Shown piece after piece: positions 21,919-33,698 of a stretch of DNA of 64,000 bases. Each line of letters starts with the position of its first letter. The first letter of the stretch is position 1. Origin of the DNA: Aaosphaeria pasadenensis. Lineage: Eukaryota > Ascomycota > Dothideomycetes > Pleosporales. The stretch spans positions 124,001-188,000 of the forward strand of contig JAKLMB010000019.1 of the NCBI GenBank assembly GCA_022813625.1. Reading direction: 5' to 3'. The notes under the pieces were generated by a model. The model ran no database searches. It was not told the DNA's origin and was given only the letters and a program-made list of their open reading frames with translations. The position numbers and the translations under genes were made by a program.

Positions 21919-23971
21919 TTAGAAGGGGCGCATCTGAGCAGGACCAAGTTGAGCCGCCTGTATCATCGAAGGGCCCGCCGCACTTGGTGGACCAATGCGG
22001 TGAAACATCTGGATCAAGCGTTCCCCAACACTCGTCTCGAGCTCAGTGCCATCCCTCGCAATCTTGACTTCTCTGTTGGCATTCCAAGGATTGCGAAGGC
22101 CGCGGGTGCGGTAAAACGGTAGACGATTCGTTGAGATCCATTCAATCTTGAACGGCTTTCCCCAGCTTTGCGCAACCACAGAAGCATCACTTTCGGGTAT
22201 TTGAAGTTGCTGTTGTTCACTACTTTGCGTCTCTTCCTCCTCCTCCGACAGTTCCGCCTCCCAGAAGATTGTCCCTCGCGCCGAATCATCGATAATCCTG
22301 CCTTTGGGTGCGAATTCGGTAGCTGGTGTTGGGATTGATTTTGGCACGTCGGTTGTGTCAACGACTTCGGGTTTTGGGGTTGGGGTAATGAGGTCTTTGG
22401 CTTCTTCGAGGATTGGCGACGACATCCGGGCGTATCCAAAGTATTCACCGGACTTGTTTGCTGAGAAAATGAGATAGACGTTTTCTGCAGTCTTTATGCT
22501 AGTTAGCGAATATAAATCCACAACCGTGCCTCACATACCTGATAAGCCTTGTTGAGCACATCCTCATTGTGCGATTGTGTTGCCCAGATTCCGTTCCGAA
22601 CACTGAGTTCCAGATCTTGCAAAGTGAGACTCTTGACAATGAAGTACTTTTCAGAAGCTGCGGGTGCTTGTTTTCCTGTCTCGCCCTCCTGTGTGACTGG
22701 CTCAGCAGCATTTTCGGCTTGTGACTCGTCACTTTCGGCAGCCTGGGGTGACGCTGGCGGAGGAGTAGTAGTAGACACACTCCCTACCATAGCGGACGGA
22801 CCCGTCGGTACTCCTGATGCTGCTGTGGAGCTTCGGCGCAAACGACATACCAGTCGCACGCCATTGAAACGCGAATCGTGGAAACGATGCATAGCTGCTG
22901 TACATGAAGCTTCTGTGCGATAATTCACGAACGCACAGTTGCTTTTAGAAATGAGAAAAAGACTCTCTATCTCTTTTGTAGCATCTCGCGAGAAATGGTC
23001 CTTGAGTGCGATCACTGTGGTGCCCGGGGGCAAATTTCCGACCCAAAGAGCGTGTCCAGATTGTTTAGGCTTCCGCGGCGGTCCTCGAGGGATTGAGCTG
23101 ACAGGTCCAGATCGGTTCATGCCTAGTGAGTGCTGTTAATGACATTGTTGCAGTCTCCACGCTCCAATAGCTGAACCTTACCTCCCGTACCAAGAGATCC
23201 AACGCCCACTGAACCATGCTCTGCATGCAATCCCCCGTGCATCATTCGGTTACCGTGGCCAAAATTACCATCCTGTGGACTCAATTCTGCGGCTTGGCCC
23301 ATCATTTGCATCTGGGGATTGTTTAAGCTCGGCCGTCTACCGTACATGGTCTGAGCCTGGACGGCTTGCTGTGGATATCCTTGTGGAAATTGGCCCGAAT
23401 GACCGTAGGGCGAGGGGTAGTAAAGATATTGTGAGGGTTGAACGTTCGGGTAATGCAAAGGTCGCTGTGCCGCCTGGTATGGATTGAAGGATGGATGCTG
23501 TTGGTTTTGTGCGGGCACAAAGCCATGCTGATACTGGCCAGGCGCAAAACCAGACCCGTACGACATTTGTTGTTGCATGCTGCTAGCGGGGTGATTCGGC
23601 ATTTGTAGGTTCTGACCGAGCTGATAAACAAGTGCAGAAGTCGACGCCCCCGACAACGGCCTTTGGGCTTGTTGTACGAACATCGCTTGATTGGAATCAA
23701 CAGATGAATATTCTGGAAGAGCGCCAACCATCGGGCCCATGTTGAGCGGCGATGCGCCGAGCTCCTGTGAGCGGTAATGCGAACCTGTCAAGTGTGTAGG
23801 TGAGCGAAGGTCTGGGCGTGCCTGCCCTTGGGGGAGTGTGCTAAGTTGGGACTGAAAGGGGACATTGCTGGTAGATGATTTGAACGATGGAATCTGGTGT
23901 TCATCATGGGCAAGGCCAGTTGCCGATGCGTCCAGAGTTGGCGGACCAGTGCCTGGAGGTAAGTCGCCCAT
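21919..23971 (-). CDS. RNA-binding protein with RRM and YTH domains (putative m6A reader)
   Basis: Three exons, 23182-23971, 22539-23122 and 21919-22491, give 648 aa; introns are 23123-23181 (59 bases) and 22492-22538 (47 bases). Residues 1-280 are low-complexity and rich in Gln, Pro and Ser. An RRM follows at about 287-358, starting HALWVGNLPPGTT, with the RNP1-like strand SNCAFVNYRT. The YTH domain spans about 422-621: KYFIVKSLTLQDLELSV, Trp443 in GIWATQ, YLIFSANKSGEYFGYARM, Trp576 in FKIEWIS, and GLRNPWN. These are the m6A-binding cage regions of YTHDC1/YT521-B-type proteins. An acidic insert of roughly 85 residues separates the two halves of the YTH core. The start at 23971 is chosen because upstream residues (next in-frame ATG at 24028) look like untranslated sequence. 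It is expected to act in nuclear RNA processing or decay. Confidence 0.88.
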
Positions 23972-26286
23972 TTGGTCTTCGATAACGACGGGAAGAGCGA
24001 TCCACTGCTGTACCCAAACGAATGCCATGTCAGCCCATATTTGACGACAAAAATAGGGTCTACAGGAGAAACGAGATACACGACTGTGGCCCAAATCCAA
24101 AGTAAATGTAAATACGTACCTGTTCCTATATTGAAACAATTGATAGACGAAGTGGCAAGCCGGATAGATAGATTACCGAAGGTGATGTGCTGCAGTGAAA
24201 GGGGTGTCTCGAGCGATATGCCAATGAGGGAAAAGGAAGTATGGTGTTGTGTGTAAAAAAAGAAGCGTCGAGGAACTGGAGACAAGATGGGAGAAGATTG
24301 TCAGCACTGGTCGATATACCTCCTGGACGAAAGTGCTCGCTTCGAGCGGGACGAATATGCGATCAGTATTGCGTAGCCAGTCAGGTGGCAGAAGAGCTAC
24401 CTTTACGCCTTATGGGAATTGACAGCGCAACGGCAGCGAAGATGGAATTGGAAAAGCGTATACGGCCCGGACTCTCAGAGGCTGGAGAGGCGAGAGAAAG
24501 CTCGAAGACACAGGGAGGACCGAACGAGCAGCGGGGATGCCGCACGAGGTTTTTACACGGGTCTCTGCCTCAATTGCCTCCTACTGAGAGGAACGGTGTG
24601 GTCTGATTGGCCTAGAGCACTGGGCTGTGGCTGTTGAAATGGCTGTGGGGCAGACAGGGCCGAACCGATGCTCTGGAGGCGAATTGATCTCCGGAAGTGA
24701 GAATAGGCGGGCCTTGGGGCTTATGACTTCAAGGATGAGTTCTGTGTGTACTGAAATAAGAAGTAGCCCAAGGGTGTAGTGGTCGTATGAGGGTTGAGTG
24801 CAATGGAACAAAGTGTGGCGAGTAAGACCCCGTTTCTAGACTTTTGATGGGCCAGCCGCTGCTGATCCTGATGGTCTATGCAAAGCTTAGCGGACCCTTC
24901 CTTCTTTTTAGCTCAATAGGTTATGGCCCTACCGAAGAGCTAAAATTGATGTTGGAGGAGATACACTAAGTGGGATAAGGGACCGGAGGAAGTATATGAT
25001 GGAGAGAAGTGGGATTGGGTGTAAAGACAAGACAGGCTGCACAAGGTTCCTCTGCTGGGTGCAGGTACTAGTGAAGCCAAGCGCAGGCAGTGAATTGGGA
25101 TGAGAGGAGGTAGGTAGGAACCAAAGAACAACAAGCCATGGGCCATAAGCTATTGGGGAAGCTATGGACAAAAAGGTAGGAACACGTTTCTGTTCCGGGT
25201 GTTTCCCAGCAAACGGTTTAATTCTTGAGCGTTAGTCAAAAGTCATGAAGTAATCCCAAGAAGACTGTCCGCCCGAGCAAAATCTCCAATGCCAGTGAGA
25301 GGAGCCGGCCAATCAGGCCGGGGTGCAGGGCGAGGTGGAGAGGACGGGGGCATGCACGAACTCCACCCAAAATGAAGCTCTAGGTATTTCCCTAGATGCG
25401 CCCACCCAGGGGTGCCGTTGCAAGGCGCCGCGTGGCCATCTATCTCGCTGTACTAAGGAGATAATGGAATGGTTACTGTAGTCATGGGAGGCGAACTATG
25501 CCAGAGGAACGGACTACAATAATTGATTGGTGGTGGGCACAGATTAGTTGGAAACATCATTGGACAAGAGCGAGCAGACGATGCAGCGACCACACCCGGT
25601 AAGGCATGAAGTGGGATTGCTGGGCTACCGTCCAGGCATGGAATGACGGCAACAGCACGCTGTAACTAGTGTGCAGTGCCGAACGGGCAACGACTTGACT
25701 TGAGTAGGATGTCGAAAAGCAACTTGGTCAACGCCACATGTTGTTCGAACCGGGGCGGGCACTTTATCGTTGGGTGGACCATCACAAAGCAATATTAATT
25801 GGCGCAAATAAAAGCCGAGGGGGCATTGAGGAGAGAGGGAAAACCCACATGCTTGCCGAACGCTGATTGCAAGGAGCCAGGTGCTGCTAAACAGAGCTAG
25901 ATGCAAAGGTTGTAAGTGGAGAGGTTTGCTAGGCAATCCTCGGCGAGTGCTATCGGGTTCGTGTGTGGTTTGGTACAAGAGGTAGGAATCAACAGTCGTT
26001 TGGCTCCCTCCAGGACAGTTCGGTAATCGTTCCACCAATGGCTGATCATGGCAACAGTCCTTTGCCACAGCTTCGGCCTGACCGCCTCATTCTCTTTAGG
26101 GAGGGAGAGGGATCGACAGCACAGCCGCAGCAGATCCAACGACGCGAAGATCTTAGACAGATGAAGGGTCTTTCGAGGGTCTCGTAGCGAGCGCATCCGC
26201 AGCCCTCCCGTTGTCGAAAAGGTAAACCAGGGAATCTGGAGCAGCGGCGCCAGGCGATGCATGGAACCCTGGCCTGTCTCTTTCAA

Positions 26287-26313
26287 TCTCTCTCGCTCTC
26301 TCGCTCTCTCTTT
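26287..26313. repeat. CT-rich microsatellite
   Basis: Imperfect (CT)n tract interrupted by single G residues (TCTCTCGCTCTCTCGCTCTC), in the gene-free interval upstream of the YTH gene. Confidence 0.8.
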
Positions 26314-26860
26314 CCCATCCACCTCTCGCTCATCTGCGACGTTCTATCCTGCCCAACCCTACCCAATGTAGCCATCTGCGAAGGGGGTCCTGATGACTGC
26401 AGGCAGCCTCAGACGGAAAAGTATGGGGCACGACATGACACCACACGAGGGAGGAGACAGGCGGACTGGGGCCCGGCCGGTCAGGGCTGGTCTGAGTGCC
26501 TGAGTCGTGTGGACGGTGAGTTTTGGGAGTGGGCTGGTGGACGGTGGATGTTGAGCACAAGGTTAGCGGGATGTTGGTTGGCTGGTGCGAGGGAGGGGGT
26601 GGGCGGGAGGTGGTGGAAAAGCAGGAAAAGCAGGGCATTTCTTCGAATTGTGCATGATTCTTTCCATGCCATTCGATTTTTCCCCATCACGGCGCTCAAG
26701 CTTTCAAGCCCCTGACGTAATCGTTGCGTTTAGCCCTTACCAAGCCACTTCCAGATTAGTCACACCTCAAAACCTTTTTCAACGTTGGAAAGCGCGGTAG
26801 GGCGCCTGGCAGTACGCGCGCTCATGCACCACTCAACTTCCGTCCCGACCCACCATGAAA

Positions 26861-26968
26861 TCATTCATCCATTCATCCATTCATTCCTTCCTACCGTACG
26901 GTACCTAGAGGCTACACTACAATCCACTCCAACTCCAACTCCAACTCCCAAACTCCACTCAACTCCAC
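26861..26968. repeat. Short tandem repeats ATTCATCC and CCAACT
   Basis: ATTCATCC-type units repeat at 26861-26890, and CCAACT-type units repeat at 26924-26968. Both are simple low-complexity tracts with no attached gene. Confidence 0.8.
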
Positions 26969-28503
26969 ACCTCCAAAATTGCCCCTCTGTTCCGTTTTGT
27001 ACTTTTTGCCGTGAACTACAGACGCTTTAGGCATACGCTATTACTCGTACCTATTACCTGTGGTGATGCAGAACGTGTCCCACGAGTTTCACTACTACAA
27101 AATACGATATGTACGGAACGGAGTACTTGCATATGCAACCACATGTCAACTGAATAGTGAGGGTCCTCTATTTGTCCTGATCGTACCACCAAGAAGCCTA
27201 TTCTATCTACTCCGTACTCTCGGTCAGGGTCTACTTCCGATCCGAGTCTTCCACATCTACGGGAGCACTCCGTGGGTGCTGTGTAGATAGGTGCAGGGCG
27301 CCACTCCAGAGCATCCGATTCTTCAGCTCCAAAGCATGCAACCCGTCCAGCCCAGCCTCCACCTCATTGACTTCAGACAGGAGTGGTCGCGTGCATTCGA
27401 CCGCCGCTACAGCTAACGATGTACCACTTTGCTCCCGTGTCGATCTAGGCCACGACTACGACTCCATCCCTCATTTCAGCCCGTCTTTCGCCACAGCAAT
27501 AATAAGACAATGCCATGGGAGCTGTTTTTGGTGATTATGACTGCGATTGCCCTTGTTGCTTCAACACCCAGGTCCTCAATTCCCAATTACCGTTAACACC
27601 TCCTCGGAGCATTATCAACCCATGCCATTGGACGGGAAGCCGTTCCGCATCAGGGTTTTTGCCACATTGTGTCTATCTGGTTGTGGCTGTATCTTGCCAA
27701 ACCCTGAGGGGTAGGGATCATAGGGGAGCACAAGGCACGTAGGGCTCTATCGCTTTCACCGCAGCGATCCTGGCATAGGTTTGCGTCATCTGTGAACTTG
27801 AAACACCTGGGAATTGGGTCAGATCCCCCTGGCGATCCCTAGCCTCCTCGTCATCGAATACGGAGTCCTGCATATGACATGTAAGTGTATGGCACTTCCC
27901 GAAGAGTATGTTCTTGTACCTCCCCAAATCGTTTCTCACTCCCTGGGTTAACTTGACCAACAAGGCATTGATGTGCTGTAAAAACGACGTTTACTTTGGG
28001 AATATGCCGATTGTCAAGTGTCTCTGTTACTCTCCGTACCTACTTCGTACGCCAAAGCTCACTTGAACGAAGAACATTCATTTCAATTTATTCGAAATGT
28101 CTTGATGGGGCTCTTGCGTTGTCGACTTGCATTCCATAACTTTCGGATATCAACCCCAGGTTGCCACATTCCATATAATACACCTCCCTGACATATCCTT
28201 GTAATGTCTCACTCGACTATCGAGCATTTGCTAGTTCTAAAGACCTTGCCTTACAGTAACGCTGAGCGGAGCTGAGCTGCGCAAAAGAACCCATCGCAGG
28301 ATCAGAAACCACAGCGCTTTGTCCGCCGGTTCTCCTACCAGGGTCAAACATACCCAATCAACCAACCCGATGGTAAGCAGCGTAACTATTTCTCAGGTCC
28401 AGGTTACTAAGGCAACCCCAAAATCTTGCCATTCGAATGTCTTCGAAAGCCACACGTACGTATACCTTGTCTGGAACCGCAGTACCGAAATCGTCTTCGT
28501 ACA

Positions 28504-29819
28504 TCATTCCTCATTCGCGATATGCTCGGTGAGAAAGTCCATGATATATGTGAAATACCCAGGCTCTGCGACTGTGTCGTTGTGTGTACCGTTCGGGAGC
28601 TCTCTCCAGACCTTGATCTGCGATCGGCACACCTTACACAGCTTGGCCATATGCGATGCACTATATGCTGTTAGTATCGATTTCAAGTTTCTGAATATCT
28701 GCTTCTACCAAGCTGGCAATCCAGCCTAGGCCAGGGACTGAGGATAAGTGTTACTCACGGTACGATCTCATCCTTCAAACCACTCAAAAATAGTATCGGC
28801 ACTTTGGTTATTCGTGGCAACACATCTTCGCTCGGCCACACTTGATGACAGAGAGGTGCGAGGTATTTCGCCGGTGGGAATGCTCTGCATGCCGTGTCAG
28901 TTATGCTCCCCCTACGTCTAAGCAATACTTACGTCGGAATAAGTTTCCGTAAAGACGTGAAAGTATTTTCCAATATTATCCCCGAAATGACACCCTGCTG
29001 TAGGTTCTTTGCTGCTAACCCGATTGCCACTGCTCCACCAATGCTCTGACCGTACAGCACAATCCGTGTGCGTCGAAGTTCTGTCCTATTCTTCACATAG
29101 TCCAGTCCAGTCTGCGCATCGATCATGAGACCCTTCTCACTTGGTGTTCCCGTAGACAGACCATACCCACGGTACTGAAGCATGAGAACGTTGCAACCTA
29201 TATCATCCTGCAGGATCTTGGCAATGGGCAGCCGGTATCCAATGTTCCCTGCGTTGCCGTGAAACATTAATATCGTTATGTTACGTGCATGCTGTTTGTT
29301 CGCGCGAAGGAAGAAAGCGTTTAGGGTCTCGCCATCGGGGGTTGGTATCATTAGGTCTTCGAAATCTAGAAGTGTCTCGGAATCAGTATCCGTTCTCCAG
29401 TAAGGTGATGTCTCTTCCGCGCGTGGATGTCATGGGAAAGTCGTGGGACATCTAAGACATCCATCACAGTCATTCGCCTCGATTGAACTTCCACCGTCCG
29501 GTTTCGAACGTAGTCCGCGCAGTGGCATCCAAACAGCCACACTCGCTCCAGAACGCATGCGTACCTGAAATACCGAATTGCGACGGTTTGGGAACATTTG
29601 TCCTCGCATCGGGAGGGAAATTCCTTGGATATATGATTTCACTTGATAAGAAGAGTCAGCAAGATTTGCCATCCAGGAAGTATAGTCCGCTCGGACTTCG
29701 CAGGTAATCTCTCACTTTTGCTTGAAGTACAAAAGACCGCTCAGAACCGCCGCAACGCCAGAGGAGACGAGAACAGGGAGTCGCAGGTAGGACATGAATG
29801 ACTGGAGAGCGGACCCCAT
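28504..29819 (-). CDS. BEM46: BEM46-family membrane-anchored alpha/beta hydrolase
   Basis: Five exons, 29716-29819, 29565-29641, 28933-29365, 28759-28884 and 28504-28660, give 298 aa. Introns are 29642-29715, 29366-29564 (199 bases), 28885-28932 and 28661-28758. Residues 5-32 form a single N-terminal membrane anchor. Splicing then gives NEIIYPRNFPPDARTNVPKP and DFEDLMIPTPDGETLNAFFL, standard for the family. Hydrolase motifs are FHGNAGNIGYR, YRGYGLSTGTPSE, the nucleophile elbow YGQSIGGAVA, Asp in SGLKDEIVP, and His in LPNGTHNDT, which form a Ser-Asp-His triad. Human ABHD13 and S. pombe Bem46 are relatives; in fungi the protein is linked to cell polarity and hyphal growth, but its substrate is unknown. 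It is divergent from PRE3 across 556 bases. Confidence 0.92.
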
Positions 29820-30375
29820 GATGCTACGGTGATATCCTACGCATGTAAAGAGAGACTAGAGGGCAGAGCCGTATATACACGCCGGATCGGCGCGAGGTCG
29901 CAGTGCTACAGGGGAGAGCAGATAGATGTCTTGGGTGAGGTCGGAGGTTAGCTACTATCGCCTGGAGCTTGTACGGTTGGCGAGTTCGCCCAATGGTGCA
30001 GAACTGCGGGGAAGGGATGGATACCTAGGAACATAATGGATTGAGGCCAGCAATGACTGTATCCTCAAGACTCTACATGCCTTACGATACTATCTGATGT
30101 AGCTTGCGATTTAATATGATAGACCGATACCTCTAATTGCATTGTGTTTGAGCATAGGAGCAATTTGGGAATTCAGTCACGTGCTATGCTCGCTGCCAAG
30201 AAATATCCACAGGCGTCGTCGTAGCTCCGTTTGCCTAGCAACATCACTTGGATCAACACAACCCCTAAGAATCTCTACAACACATCCTCACGACTCCTAT
30301 CCAAACGAAGAGAGCCTCTACAACCTTTCTACGAACTACTTCAAGGCTACCATCAACTCCCTATCAGCGTGCAAT
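29820..30375. promoter_or_regulatory. Divergent promoter between BEM46 and PRE3
   Basis: The two start codons are 556 bases apart and point away from each other. I did not find a clear proteasome-associated element (GGTGGCAAA) in it. Confidence 0.55.
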
Positions 30376-31278
30376 ATGGCGACTGGAATGCTTGGAGAAG
30401 GTAATCGACGGTCAAGAGCTATGGCGAAGCTCTAAGCTGACTTGCGGCAGATGGCATCCATATCGACATGAACCATTTGAAGAAGGGCGAAGTGAAGTGA
30501 GTTTGCGTCTTTCCCTCCGAGCCAACATATCACTGACCGAACCAAACAGTCTAGGAACGTCAATGTCAGTCTCCCGCGTGGCTAGCCACCCTCCCCGTCC
30601 ACTCTAACGTCTCGAAACAGTATGGCAATCAACTTCAAAGATGGTGTGATATTAGGCGCAGACAGTAGAACGACCACGGGCGCATACATTGCGAACCGAG
30701 TGACGGACAAACTCACACAAGTGCACGACACAATCTGGTGCTGTCGCTCAGGCTCTGCGGCGGACACCCAGGCCGTGGCAGACATCGTCCAGTACCATCT
30801 CGGCATGTACGGCATCGCAAACGACGAGGCGCCGACGACGCAGACCGCAGCAGCCATATTCCAGGAGCTGTGCTATTCGAACAAGGACCAGCTCTCGTAG
30901 GTTCCCTCGACTCGCTGTCTCTGTCCGAAGACGATTTCTGATTGCATATTCTACAGGGCGGGCATGATCATTGCAGGCTACGATCACCGACACGGTGGAC
31001 AGGTTTACTCGATCCCGCTGGGCGGATCTCTCCACAAGCAGGCGTACGCGATCGGCGGTTCCGGATCAACATACATCTACGGCTACTGTGACGCGAACTG
31101 GAGGGAAGACATGGATGAGGCAGAGGGCATCAAGTTTGTCCGGGGCGCTCTGCAGGAGGCCATCAAGTGGGATGGAAGCTCTGGTGGTGTGATTCGCATG
31201 GTGGTACTTACGGCTCGAGGGGCACAAAGGCATTTGTACTTGCCTGACCAGGACTACCAAGGTCCGGGAAGGCAGTAG
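30376..31278 (+). CDS. PRE3: 20S proteasome subunit beta-1 (caspase-like)
   Basis: Five exons, 30376-30400, 30451-30496, 30550-30564, 30621-30896 and 30957-31278, give 227 aa. The spliced propeptide MATGMLGEDGIHIDMNHLKK leads to GEVNLGTSIMAINFKDG, where cleavage before Thr27 would expose the N-terminal nucleophile. Further marks are ILGADSRTTTG, CCRSGSAADTQA, AGYDHRHGGQVYSIPLGGS, GSGSTYIYGYCD and IKWDGSSGGVIRMV, all typical of beta-1/PSMB6. The product is the post-acidic (caspase-like) site of the 20S core, in nucleus and cytosol. Exon 3 is only 15 bases and contains the Gly-Thr cleavage site and the catalytic Thr codon (30557-30559). Confidence 0.96.
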
Positions 31279-31501
31279 GAGCGGAACGGGTAGAGAGAGG
31301 GGAGACGTCATGGGAGGTTAGAAGACGGCCAGTGAAACTGCCTTCACACAGTTGAGGTGCAGTATCGTGACCGCGACAACTACCGAAAATAGAGGGCAGT
31401 CGCACGGTCAGGTCTCATGTAGCATGAATGATGAAGAACATATTACATGAGGTTCCAAGATTCCAACACCCCACGATCCAAGGTCCCAAGACCCAGCAAG
31501 A

Positions 31502-31533
31502 GGGAGAGAGGGAGAGTGGGAGAGTGGGAGAGA
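31502..31533. repeat. GGGAGAGT-type microsatellite
   Basis: Several imperfect GGGAGAG units in tandem, about 225 bases after the PRE3 stop codon. Confidence 0.75.
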
Positions 31534-32829
31534 ACCGGGATATGCAAAGTGAGGCACGGTGGAAGGAGAAGCAAGTGACCAATTGGTATTGATGCTGATC
31601 CGAGCCAGATCTGGCAACCCACGTTCTACGGACTACTGCCCACGCTTACCCACATTATTGAATCCAGGAGCTTACGTATGGTCCGTAAAGAACGGACTCA
31701 GCGGAGTACATAGTGTGGTTCTACCAGAAGTGAGTCGTAGTATGTAAGAAGTACTGTCCCCAGTTATCACACAGAGTAGTAATTACTGGAGCTCGAATGC
31801 AAGTATCAATGAGTACCTGTCGAAGCATGGGAACAAGCAAAAGCATATACAAAACATACTCCCATACAACAGTATGCCATTAAACAAGTACATACCTAAG
31901 CAGCTACATAGCCCTGGATCCATCAACATTAGTACATAATAACTGGAAAGCGGGTTCGAATGGAGCCTAGCAAAGGGACTTTTCCTGTGAAGCCCGCGAA
32001 GTGGGATGAACGGCGGACCAATGAGGATCCGCCGTTGGCCCAGATGGTCTCTTCAACAATTACTACATTACCACAGCTGTGACGACCCAGCCAGACAGAC
32101 TAAGCTGCAGTGGGCCTTGTCTGTCTTGCTTTAACTGCTTTTCGCTTTTGCTTTTCTGGTGCGGTCGCTCGCTGCGGCTGGAGGGGTCGTTGAGTTGGTT
32201 GCTAGTTTGGACGATTCGGGTGGCCAGACCTTTGCTGGTGGGGAAAGGGGAATGGATGGGATGATGATGTTGATGAAGGAGGACAAGATGAAAGGAGTTT
32301 ATGAGGGTCCATGAAAATGAGAACGAGAATGTAGTAGTAGTACTGCTACTAATTATTATGGTTGAGTTTGTTATACGCCGTAAGTCTGTAACTAATCATG
32401 ACTTTGTAGACTTGTAGTTGATCTTTCAATGGCTTACCTTCCTCGATCGATCCGTGATGGGGGATGATGAGAGGCGTTGAGATAAGGTCATTGATTGGCT
32501 CTCAGATGAGGGGTTTCTCCTGCTGTCTATCTTTTTTTTTGTTTTGTCTTTGTACTCGAGAGAGATTGTCCTAGATACCTAATGTATGATGTAGGTGTTT
32601 ATCTTTCTATTTATGTTTCACAATGTTAGAGTAACATCATCATTGTTGTTGTATGCATTAATGTTTGTATCCTAAGGAAGGGGTCGTGGATCGGATGGAA
32701 CAGGGTGGCCCCGAAAAGCGCCATTTTTATGACGAACGAGAGGCGGTCGAATCCTCCCACTAAGGTGACCTATTTCCTAGGTACTGGTACATACATCCTG
32801 TGGTGGTTACTGTGTACTGTGTGAATGGT

Positions 32830-33690
32830 CCACGCAAGTACCTGCCCTACCCACCACTGCCCACCTACCTATGAGGTACCTGTACCTTCCACGCCTACCC
32901 ACCTGCCACTTACCCACGCCTCGCCGCCTCGTTCTGGTCCTCCTCGTTGATCCCGTCCAATCCAATCCCACTGCTCCCACTGGGTACGTACCTCTCCTCC
33001 GCCCACGGACCCAAACATCCTCCTCTCTCTCCCTCCGCCAGTTCAACCCACTCTTCTCCTCCTCTTACACACACCACACCTCACACCTCACACCTCTCCC
33101 TCAACACTCTCCTTTCCCTATCCCCCTCACCTCCTCACCGTCCAATTCATTTTGGTCACGGTACAACTAAACATCGCCAGTAGAGGCTCCCTGGCTGGCC
33201 CAACCACGCTGGCATACACCCACCACTCTCCTTGGTACGGCACGACCCTGATTCCGTGACCGCTGTCTCTTATCGGCGGACAAACCTGCACCGCACTGCA
33301 TCCATCCATCATACGCCAACACAACAACAGCATCATCGTCACCACCGCCTCCTTCTCCCGACTGCTCTTCCACTCCGTCTCTCTCTCTCCATCTCTCATT
33401 CTCACACTTACTCTGTCTCCCTTTCTATTCCGACCCCAGATTCAATCGCATCCCCTCTCCACCTTCTTCTCCTCAATCCTCGGACGCGCATATTTTTTTC
33501 CTTCGCGTCCACTCCCGGCATCTCCACTCTCTCTCCTATCGTGGGCACCTGCGCCGCTATCTGTCTCGCCCTCCTCCCCACACCCCTGCACATCGACATC
33601 ATCCTTCTTGACTTCCTTCGATCCTCTCTCCGCCACGACCCGGCGACTCGACGAACCAATACAGACTTCTTCTTTAAGCGTGTGCGCATC
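32830..33690 (+). promoter_or_regulatory. CT-rich promoter/leader of the PHO80-like cyclin gene
   Basis: The plus strand is heavily enriched in C and T for about 850 bases (for example CCTCCTCTTACACACACC near 33058), up to the start codon of the cyclin gene. CT-rich leaders are common at fungal transcription start regions. Long open frames across it result from the lack of purine-rich stop codons and start at non-ATG codons. Confidence 0.55.
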
Positions 33691-33698
33691 ATCGCGTA

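Larger units (their letters stand above)
23972..28503. other. Long gene-free interval with microsatellites
   Basis: About 4.5 kb between the YTH gene and the 3' end of BEM46. Frames such as 24241-24606 (+) and 25625-26068 (-) are open but lack conserved motifs and look like compositional artefacts. The region includes a CT-rich microsatellite and CATT/CCAACT tracts. A 5'-UTR intron of the YTH gene is possible near 24065-24120. Confidence 0.45.
31279..33698. other. Long 5' region of the cyclin gene, no gene seen
   Basis: 2.4 kb without supported genes. The last 850 bases are strongly pyrimidine-rich on the plus strand (see separate entry) and probably contain the core promoter and leader of the cyclin gene. 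A GGGAGAGT-type repeat is at 31502-31533. Confidence 0.5.

Noticed and set aside
24241..24606. 121-aa open frame divergent from the YTH gene
   Set aside because: No conserved motif, unusual composition, and it lies in the probable leader/promoter of the YTH gene.
25625..26068. 147-aa open frame on the minus strand
   Set aside because: Composition is not protein-like and it overlaps other equally long frames; no domain is recognised.
31945..31980. GGGTTCGAAT resembling a tRNA B box
   Set aside because: No A box or cloverleaf arms at the right distance; no other tRNA-like structure was found in the window.
32735..32760. GGTCGAATCC-like sequence resembling a tRNA T arm
   Set aside because: Flanking bases do not pair into acceptor, D and anticodon stems.
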